This document shows, in pieces, positions 56,127 to 64,000 of a DNA stretch of 64,000 nt. Positions within the stretch are counted from its first letter, which is position 1. Each line of letters starts with the position of its first letter. This DNA comes from Roridomyces roridus. Lineage: Eukaryota > Basidiomycota > Agaricomycetes > Agaricales > Mycenaceae. The position numbers and the translations under genes are program-made. The notes beneath the pieces are model-generated. The model worked only from the letters and a program-made list of their open reading frames with translations. It was not told the origin of the DNA and did not search any database. Location of the stretch: contig JARKIF010000002.1 of NCBI GenBank assembly GCA_029378245.1, positions 3,720,001 to 3,784,000 of the forward strand, in the 5' to 3' direction.

Positions 56127-58362
56127 TCATAAACCCCTGGACGTGACGCCAGCCAAATGCAACTCGTTCAAAAAGTCGATCCCTGCCTCACGGAAATCGT
56201 CCTTTTCCACATCGACGCCCAACGGATCGCTCAAAGTCAATAATTGCTTGTCTTCTGAGGTCCATTTTGGCCAAAGTGTGGTATTCGAGAGAGGCGCAGG
56301 CAGGTTTGGGTTGAGGGTGTTGATAAAGTTGACTGTGAACGATATTAGGTTGGATTGAAGATGCTTTCAGACCACGACGTACTGAACGAATCGACCACAA
56401 CGGTGTCCGTGTCCGTATCCACGACAGGACTTGGAGGAGGAAAGAACAAGGACAAGTCACTCGAGTGGAATGCACCGATCGTGGGTGTCGATTTGCCGCG
56501 TTTGTTCACTACAATAATCAACTTTTCGAATACCGACGAGATTCGTTTGGTACGTACCCCAGCTCCACGTATCCTGAGCTTTTGACACGTGCGTCAGGAA
56601 GAATCGTCGGAGGCCGATGAAGGTTAGATCCCCTTGAAACGCTGCTATGCGCTTGAATTGCGGGCTACATCGATTTAGCAGAAGAAGGAACAGAGTAAGA
56701 ACAAGAGGCGTACGTGACTTGATTTTGTTCCCCCGTTCCAAACGGCGATCCCTGAGTCGGGTCCTGTGGGTACAAGGTCGCAATGCGCGATACTTGCTCA
56801 GATGTCGCTGTCGGCAAGAAGCTAAGGGACGCCAGGTGAAAACGTTGTCAGGACTTAGATGACAAACGGACTTACTTGGTATGTACATATTCCACAAACT
56901 CGGAGTCTGTCGTCACATTCATGCTGGAAAAGGAGAACAATCTGTCATTGGCGTCGTCTTTAGCATCCCAAGAGCATTGAGGAAGCACTCACGTTCCTTC
57001 GTCCTCGCACCCTCCCGCCATCAAAGGAACTTTGACAACCTCATCATCTCTCACAGCTTCGAGCGGAGCTCTCAACACCACATCGCCATCCACGCGCGGG
57101 CGGTACACGAGCGCCAGACTCGAATACGAGAAAACATCCGGCGTTTGATTCACGGTCTGCATGAATTCGTCAAAGGGAACGTTGCGCAGGCAGGCGAGCG
57201 TGTCGGGTGAGGAGCTGCAGTTGTTGGCCCGCACGAGGGTGTCGTAGGTTGTCTGGGCAAGGGCACTGGTGGCAGAGGGGAGGGCCCATGGTATACCGGA
57301 CATCTAGCCAAGTCAGTGTTTTGGTTTAGAGCGATGGAGGTGCGTACCATGACTGCACCGCGGAATAGGTGGGTTGAGCTATGCTTCTTGGGTAGAAGAT
57401 GCAGGCCGGTGGACACTGCGCCTGCGCTCTGGCCGCCACTGTGGACTCGTTCGTTCAAGAACTCAAAGGATTGTTGCTGGTTAAGTACTCACATGACAAC
57501 GCGAGTAGGGTCCCCACCAAAGGCAGAGATGTGCTTTTGAACCCATTCGAGGGCAAGGGTTTCTGACGCTTCCTTAGCCCGAGAAATACATACCAAATGA
57601 GCACCCACGGTCTCTGATCCCTAGGTTGGTCACACCAGCGTCGAGGACCTCCTGGCCAGCGAGGAACCCAAACGCTGAGACGCGGTAATTCAGTGCAACA
57701 ATGATGACTGGCTCGCCGAGGACGATCGATCGCTCGACGGTCCCTCTCACGTCTGTGAGAGCTGTGTTTCCCACTTCGAACGCCCCTGTGAACGAGTTGA
57801 TTTAGTGAGGAGATTCGTGGGCTGAAGGGGATCGATTACCGCCGTAGATCCACTGCAGCGCCTCTCATTTATTGCGTCCCCGACAAAAAGAATAGAGAGC
57901 ACGTACCACAAGCACCGGGAGTTTTGAGGTTGGGGAAGCTTCTGTTGGGAGGATAACATCCAAGTTAAGGCCTATCCCAGGGTAAGTGCAAAAAAAGGAC
58001 AATGTGGATTGACTTGCAGTCTTCGGAAACCGACGTGGGGTTGTTGGGAAAGTCGATTGGAATGCTGCTTAGTGCCTGTTGGGGACATGACGGGCCGAAT
58101 TGAGTAGCATCTTGCAGTCCAGTGAGCGACAAGGGAGGTTCTGGGAGCTCAAACCGAGTGCTGGTGTTTATTAGGTTCTTATTCGACTGGTTTGAAACTA
58201 TACACACGCTGGCAGAGCATACGGGACGCCGAGATATTTGGTGAGGTTGCCGTCAATGGTGCCCAAGAAAGTGCCGTAGTCGAGGGAGACGGTAGGCCCG
58301 GTGGTAAAGGGGAACCGGGTCTGGAATAGCGATGATAGAATTAGAAACAAGCCGGAGAACAT
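56127..58362 (-). CDS. Secreted type-B carboxylesterase/lipase
   Basis: Starts at ATG 58362 with a signal peptide (MFSGLFLILSSLFQT). Family landmarks, in order: a YLGVPYA-type N-terminal motif, SEDCL.LDVILP, LPVLVWIYGG, VALNYRVSAFGFLAG, the nucleophile elbow GGQSAGA (Ser; the family usually has GESAG, so Glu to Gln here), the acid in GGCEDEGT and the histidine in GAFHSSDL near 56,470. The triad is therefore present. About 12 exons; the serine motif is split by an intron (57,436-57,490). The C-terminus ends NELHLAGVTSRGL with TGA at 56129-56127. Secreted enzymes of this family hydrolyse esters of lipids or plant polymers. A few exon borders between 56.5 and 56.9 kb are uncertain. Confidence 0.85.
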
Positions 58363-58405
58363 GGAGGTGCGAAGAGGGAGTAAGGATGGTGTGTATCTTC
58401 CATGG

Positions 58406-58413
58406 TATTTAAA
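58406..58413 (-). promoter_or_regulatory. TATA-like box of the carboxylesterase gene
   Basis: TTTAAATA on the minus strand within GGGTTTAAATACCATGG, about 45 nt before the ATG at 58362. Confidence 0.55.
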
Positions 58414-61400
58414 CCCTCGAGAAGGCGATGCTGGCATGGGGTTGACTCTTGACGGTACCGATCGCACTGGCTCCGACCCTGCCGCCCGTATGTCGTGAGT
58501 CAAAGCCTTCCCGATGTCGACCGCAAGTCGACGGAGGACATTGAGCTGCTGAGCAGATGGAGATGTGGGGGGAAAAAAAAGTCCGCCGAGCGCTCGGCAG
58601 TTTCAGAGTGTGACAGTGGTGTATGTCGGAAAAATATTTTTAGCCTTATAATCCCACGAGCTGTCAAGGCCTTATTAGGCTGCCGTCCCGTCCAGCGCCC
58701 GAGCAAGTACCCCAGCTCCACGCCGTCCCAATTCCAACAGCTCTCATGTACAACGATCGCCACGCACTGACGCAGCATATAGGCCCTTGTTTGGGACGGT
58801 GGCGGCCATCTATAGGCCCCCACGCGACGGCAGTAACTGCCACGTCGGCCTTGCGTTGCTCATTGCTCTGGAGTCTGTCGTCCCAAGTTCAGAGCCTCTA
58901 GGAGCTTCACTGGGCTCTGAATTCGAAAAAGTCGGGCCGAAGTTGGAATAGGGCTGGGTGCTGAAGTGCCTACGAGCATCGAGGATCTCGTTCCCGATCC
59001 TACGGTGCGTATGCATCCATGGGGTCAACTTCTTTCATCCTCGAACCCTTCCGGGTGTCTCAGTGCGATGGTTCTCCGCTCTCAGCGCGCGAAAAGTGTA
59101 TACTGCTGTCCATGGACCGATACAGCAGGTGCGTCGGCAGTGTATTTCTACGGCTCGTCCATTGACCATTTCCCTCTTCGCGGACATCCCAGATCCAACT
59201 TGGGTCTTCTGAATTGTGTCCCCATCGATTCTCGAAATCCACAGTCGTACTCTATCTGCGCAGATGTGACTCCGCATCTCGTCGAGGGTACGACTTGATA
59301 TCCGAGTGTCGAGTGGGGATGGCAAGCAATTGGAGACCAGGGACAGCGTTCTGAATATGTGGGGCATTCTTTCTTTCTCTGGTTATCCCGTGAGTTTGTC
59401 ATGCTGCCTTCCCTTCACCCATTACTTCCCGTCCGTGTGCGACCGCCGTTATAAGAGTTCGGAGCGAACGCGGCCCTCTTGAATCATCGCATCGGCGCGC
59501 GCTGCAACGTTCGCTACGCTTCAAGTTGGCGCCATGAACTTTTGCTTCTGAGGGGCCAGTGTACTTCGCGACGTCGTCGAATCGGGTGTTCAGACGCTGT
59601 GGTAGTATATAGATGTCAGCGTACGGCCCTCCTTTCCTCCTCCCTTTCTTCCGTTTTTAATTCCGTGACAGTCAATGTACAAACTGACCTCGGTCATTAC
59701 GCCGAGCGAAAGAAACTACAATACTCTTTGGGCTTACTTATTCTCACAACACTCATTGATGGATAGACGACGAGTCTGACACTAAACTAGCAGCCCCAAC
59801 ACCATTTCCCGACACCCCCGTTCTGTCGTTTGTAATATTCGAGGTGCTGATAGACACGCCCCGACGTCGACCAGCACAAATGCATTATCCATGCCACATC
59901 CTACATTCATCACTCCGAGGTTGACCGGCAGTTGCGCCCAACTTCAGCGTCGTAGTACATATGTTGCCGGTCTCGGGAAAATCTATCCGACACTTGTCCG
60001 CGCACCGCCGCCTGTGGATGAAGATTCAGAGAGATGTTGTATCGCTGCAGTGGGGAGCAATCCCGATGCACAATTAAACAGGGACGAGACGGCGTCGAAT
60101 TGAATTCGAGCGCGAGTTGTACACGTCGAACTATTCAGATGCAGAAAACCATAGCAGGTTTGGGCGTTGCGGAGGTGTGTGGATACTGCGAACGTTTGAA
60201 AGCGGTATGTGAAGACGCCGGTTACGATTCTAATAAAACGACTACCTGGTGTAGTGGTTACATTCGTTTGCTCTTGGCATGCGTTTGACACGCATGGGTC
60301 GCTGGTTCGACTCGCTTCGAGAGCAAGAAATGCATAAGACTAGAAAGGCCTGGAAAGGTGGCGAAAGCTTTTGTCATTGGATTGACCCTTACCTTATAAT
60401 GCCTTGTAATGCCTCAACCTCCCTGAACTAATTAGATTGGCTCAACCTATCAGGCTCCCCTTGTCTAATCGCCTTATCACCCATCATCACTGATCTTCAT
60501 GATCCGAACGTTTTTCCGACATACGTAGATGCACCACAAGAGGTGGGCCCCAGTTTGAAGGAAGCGCTGAAATTCGAGACCCAGGATGAGCAAATGCCGC
60601 AGAGATCGACTGTAGGGCTTGGAGACAGCAAGATTCGGGATGGTCGACGAATGCGTCACAACAACGTCACAAGTGTCACCACATCGGCATTGCTCGGCAG
60701 CAACGACGGGGCCGCGGTGATCAAAGGCATCAGGAAAAAATCTCCTTCGGAAATGTGGGGGGAATTTGGTATCACCCAAAAGAAATACCGCCAGTTTGGT
60801 CAGATCGCGGTAAGATGAGAAGATTGGCGAAATTTGAGCCAACTTGGTTCCAACCTGGACCAAAACCTGGGAGCATGGTCAGTTGAGCTCGAGTGGTGTC
60901 AGGACATTCAAATCTCATGCATCTGAATGATGCGGGTCGTTGACAGTTTGAAGCTTTATGTTTCTGCGAGTGTGTCCCCACACTTGTAAGTCGATGAAAC
61001 AAGAACGTCGATTGGAGATGAACTACTCCGAACGAGGAGCTGAATAAGTGGGCCTTCCGTGAACATGAAGATGAATAAGTGGGCCGACACGTCAGGCGCC
61101 AACGGAAGGTGGGGACATTTTTCGGCACAGTAAGAATGGATGACCATTGACAGCTTCGAGAGGACAGTCATATACGAGGAGATTCGAGAATTTGAATCCC
61201 AGTCAACTCTGTATGCAGACTCAAAAGGTAGGTGCAAGCCTGGTATAGGCCATACATAGATACAAGGAAAGTGTGACTTGCCGAGCTATGAAACGTCGAT
61301 ATCACACCAATATCCAACAGTACTACTTAGCCATCCAATCAGTCCATGACGAACCGTCACGAGAGCCGAGCGCGATGCTGATAGTAGCTTGATATCGAGA

Positions 61401-61749
61401 ATCCGTGAATTCGTAGGGACGGCGGAGAAGAAGACGAATGGCTGGCAGATGATAGTGGGGGGACCAGCGTCGCAGGAAGTGGGCGTCGGGAGGCGTCCGG
61501 CGAGTGGAGACGGTGGGAGTGGGAGGAAAGAGTATGCGGTGCGACGGCCCGTATCCGCATTGCATCCGGTGAGCCTAGACCTTGATCGGATAATGGATTG
61601 CGTGATCATATTGTTTGGCTCGGCTTGTACGGCCGCTAACCATACACCTTTCTCTTCCGCCCACCACCATCCTCCCACACCCATCTCCCTCAGTCTCTCC
61701 TCCCGGGATTCGTCTCTCTCTCAGCCTCCATGCCAATGTGTCTCCCGCC
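58414..61749. other. 3.3-kb gene-poor region
   Basis: No gene supported on either strand; short frames lack family features. One tRNA-like element is listed separately. Confidence 0.4.
60243..60331 (+). repeat. tRNA-like element with A- and B-box words
   Basis: CTGGTGTAGTGGTTA is a good Pol III A-box (D-arm), and CTGGTTCGACTC about 55 nt later is a good B-box. Between them CATGCG-TTTGACA-CGCATG forms a perfect anticodon-type hairpin with a 7-nt loop. The T-stem does not pair and no acceptor stem is evident, so a SINE head or tRNA pseudogene is more likely than a working tRNA. Confidence 0.5.
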
Positions 61750-62572
61750 ATGCAAGCCTCGCGCATCCCCAGCATCCGCTGGACCCTATGGGACTGCGCA
61801 TATGGACATGCGTGGATAGGTGCGTTCGTCTAGGCGCGTCTTGTGTCAGATGTATAGGATGAATGCTGAGCGCTGAGCCTCCTTTCAGCGTGTCTTGTTC
61901 CTCACGGCCGTGCTGGTGAGTCATCTTTCGCGTCGCGCTTGTGATCGCTACCCCATACCTAGGCACCATGGCTCTGTTTATGCGCAGAGGTAAGCTCAAT
62001 TGTGATACCATTCACTTTCACTCATGAACCTTCATCTGCTCTAGGCTCCCGGCTCGTAGTTCACCTTCTCGGCCACCGCTTCGATTGTCACCCTCCTCCT
62101 TCTCGGACCTCAAGTTAACTTTAATAACCTCTTTTGAATCAAACGGTCACTGCCCATCCTCACGCCCGTGTCCCTCACTCATTCCCTCCTTCCTCCGTGG
62201 TGCTTGTGGTTACCATCGCCTTCCAAGACTCGTCAAGTGCGGTGGGCATCAACGTTGTTCGCTTAAGCTTGATCCATGTGAGTAGCGTCCCTTGTTTTCA
62301 AACGGTCATTGATGTCTCCGTCCTTTCAGTTCCTCTCCCTGATCGGCCAGCCACCTATCATCGTTACTCTGGCAGCCCTCTTGCCCCCCGCTTTTGCTGC
62401 ATCATTGTCTATCGTCTGCCGTCGCAATGCCCATTCGCCATCGCACACAAACTCACACTCGCTTGAATTCTCCGCATTGGCCATCACTGTCATCGTCACC
62501 ATCCGCCCCCGCGCCGCACCACTCCCTACACCGATCAGTCTGATACCTTCTCGTAGCTCTCCGTTTATATAG
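61750..62572 (+). CDS. Possible small multi-exon membrane protein (doubtful)
   Basis: ATG 61750 opens MQASRIPSIRWTLWDC and is followed by good donor/acceptor pairs spaced like very small exons (around 61,818-61,888, 61,915-61,963 and 61,989-62,043). The last part reads FLSLIGQPPIIVTLAALLPP with further hydrophobic residues and ends at TAG 62572. I could not join all exons in one certain frame. The hydrophobic stretch suggests a membrane segment. It may be a real small gene or a chance arrangement. Confidence 0.25.
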
Positions 62573-63631
62573 TCTGAATATAATCTTTCTTCAACATCTG
62601 TCCTGTTATGAATGGTCAAAATGAAAGCTTTCAAACCTTCGCAGCCTCTTGTAATCTGGGGCAAACTGCTCCTGAATTCCCTCCTTTTGGGGGCGGATTA
62701 TTTTCAAGGTTACAAAATAGGAAACGGACCCAAACTCCCGAATATGGTTAGTTTGGACCTTTTTTCTGGGTAAGCTGGCCGAATCTTACCATATTTCCAA
62801 AGGAGGCTTTTCCTGATGGGGACAGGCTACTCGACATCGACAACGTTTCTGCAAGACTAAGTTCGGGGAATGTGCTTGGAATGTGCTGCGGGTAAAGGTG
62901 ATCATGATGGTGTGGAATTCTCTCGCTGGGCGGCGAAGCTCTGCAGATGAATTACGGATAGTTGAGGGGGAGGAGGGGCGAAGACGTACCTCCGCCATAG
63001 CATCTTGATCTGCTGAACGAGGCTCCGCACATTGCAAAATGTTGAAGGTCCGGGGAGAGGTCAGGAGAGACCAGGGGGGGGGGTTAAATACTCCCTGGAG
63101 GGCGTCGACGTTCCGGTTGAGCCGCGGGCCGGCATGTGTAAGCTGTGCAGGGCGGTGTACACGCCCCACGCACCTCAAAAAAGTCACAAAAACGCCCCAT
63201 TAATGCAGCAGGTGGAGGCGAACCAAACCATTGCAGTCCCGTTGCCTGCTGTAAGTACGCACGGCATGCAATGTGTTTTCCTGGCGCATCCAATGCTGGC
63301 AAATTTCTCAACGCGAGTTCGGCCAAGTTGGTTGAGACTCAGAGCTCCCTGGCGACGCCGCCAATTCTTCCATGAATAATAATTTAGAAGGAAAGAGTGA
63401 ATGAAAAAAAAGGACTTGAATGACAATCAAGAACTCTGTGGCTCGTGGCTCGTATCGTGCACATTGGGGAGGCGGAAGTGACGACCTGACGTCGGGCAAC
63501 TCGGGGCAGATCAGAGATTACGACTACTTGGAGTAAGTTCGGGACGAGGCGGGAAGATGGAAACGAACAGACGGGACAGTGGGAAGACGCGACAATACAA
63601 AGGACGGGAAATGAATGTGAAAAGAAATCCA
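62573..63631. other. Intergenic, nothing recognised
   Basis: No gene or repeat family recognised. A run of nine G lies at about 63,076-63,084. Confidence 0.4.
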
Positions 63632-63981
63632 CACCATTCAATTGTGGGCGACGTCCGCCCGCTGGCTTCCGATTGCAAGGAAATCAGTTGAGAACGCCAG
63701 GAAGATGATGAAAACAGCTTGTGCTTCAGTCCATCATGAGTTCATTGATTTCGCCGTTCTCCTCCCGCGACTGGGTGCAATGAATACACCCTGCTTGCAC
63801 TTCTACAGACTGAATCTAATATGCACGGCGAGGTGCACTTTTGCGGTCAATTGATAAGGGAGACCACACCATTCAATCTTGGGGCGATTGGCATGCTGGC
63901 ATCAAAAAAGTCTCTGGGAAATCAGTTGAAAACGCATGAGAACGCCAGGAAGATGATGAACACAGCTGGTGCTCCAGTCCA
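63632..63981. repeat. Direct repeat, two ~100-bp copies about 235 bp apart
   Basis: CACACCATTCAAT, GAAATCAGTTGA and GAGAACGCCAGGAAGATGATGAA...CAGCT.GTGCT.CAGTCCA occur in the same order at 63,632-63,731 and 63,866-63,981. The array may continue past the window end. Confidence 0.7.
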
Positions 63982-64000
63982 AGGGTGAGGTTACTCATTG

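Noticed and set aside
60243..60331. A tRNA with anticodon TGA
   Set aside because: A- and B-box words and an anticodon hairpin are present, but T-stem and acceptor stem fail to pair.
1..64000. CRISPR arrays, bacterial operons, organellar genes or plasmid features
   Set aside because: Spliceosomal introns throughout and basidiomycete gene families; no regularly spaced 25-40 bp repeats with unique spacers.

Overview
This window looks like nuclear DNA of an agaricomycete (mushroom-forming basidiomycete). Genes carry many 45-60 nt GT-AG introns on both strands. The families seen are typical of that class: short BTB/POZ proteins in tandem, F-box-like proteins with an N-terminal helical segment, a MYND-finger protein, a cytochrome P450, a type-B carboxylesterase and an epoxide hydrolase. 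I see no bacterial or organellar features. All exon models were built by eye from splice signals and frame.

Region 1 (1-2.4 kb): one multi-exon gene of unknown function on the minus strand.

Region 2 (2,390-18,841): an apparently complete 16,452-bp DNA transposon, the main discovery here. It has imperfect terminal inverted repeats starting TATG and sharing a 13-bp TGGACAAAATGCA core. A perfect 6-bp target duplication (GTCTTT) flanks it, and dense TGCA-word arrays lie inside both ends. It carries four multi-exon genes in two convergent pairs. Rightward are a 1,080-residue Cys/His- and RGG-rich protein and an 1,810-residue protein with an internal chromodomain. Leftward are a 554-residue protein of unknown function and, nearest the right end, a 550-residue integrase-fold transposase with an intact D256/D313/E348 triad. 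A ~172-bp minisatellite lies between the first two genes. Transposase type, TAY-like terminus and 6-bp duplication fit the eukaryotic IS3EU superfamily (family properties from memory). I know of no chromodomain partner protein described for that group.

Region 3 (18.8-25.6 kb): four tandem BTB/POZ paralogs, all on the plus strand, with a shared final micro-exon and co-duplicated promoters. The second copy is broken by a 13-nt deletion. tRNA-like repeat insertions lie between copies.

Region 4 (25.8-31 kb): a minus-strand cytochrome P450, a gene-poor gap and a minus-strand BTB protein of a different type.

Region 5 (31-37.4 kb): gene-poor, with degenerate tRNA-like T-arm motifs and low-complexity repeats.

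Region 6 (37.4-46 kb): an F-box-like/LRR gene (+), a small secreted protein (-), a second F-box-like gene (-) and an AIF/FSP1-like FAD oxidoreductase (-) with an apparent 11-nt micro-exon.

Region 7 (46-54 kb): a 564-bp TA-flanked MITE, three related copies of a tRNA-like repeat, an epoxide hydrolase (+), an intact reading frame derived from a Ty3/Gypsy reverse transcriptase/RNase H region with its own TATA box (+), and a small unknown gene (-).

Region 8 (54-64 kb): a MYND-finger gene (+) convergent with a secreted carboxylesterase (-), then a gene-poor stretch with one doubtful small gene and a direct repeat at the right edge.
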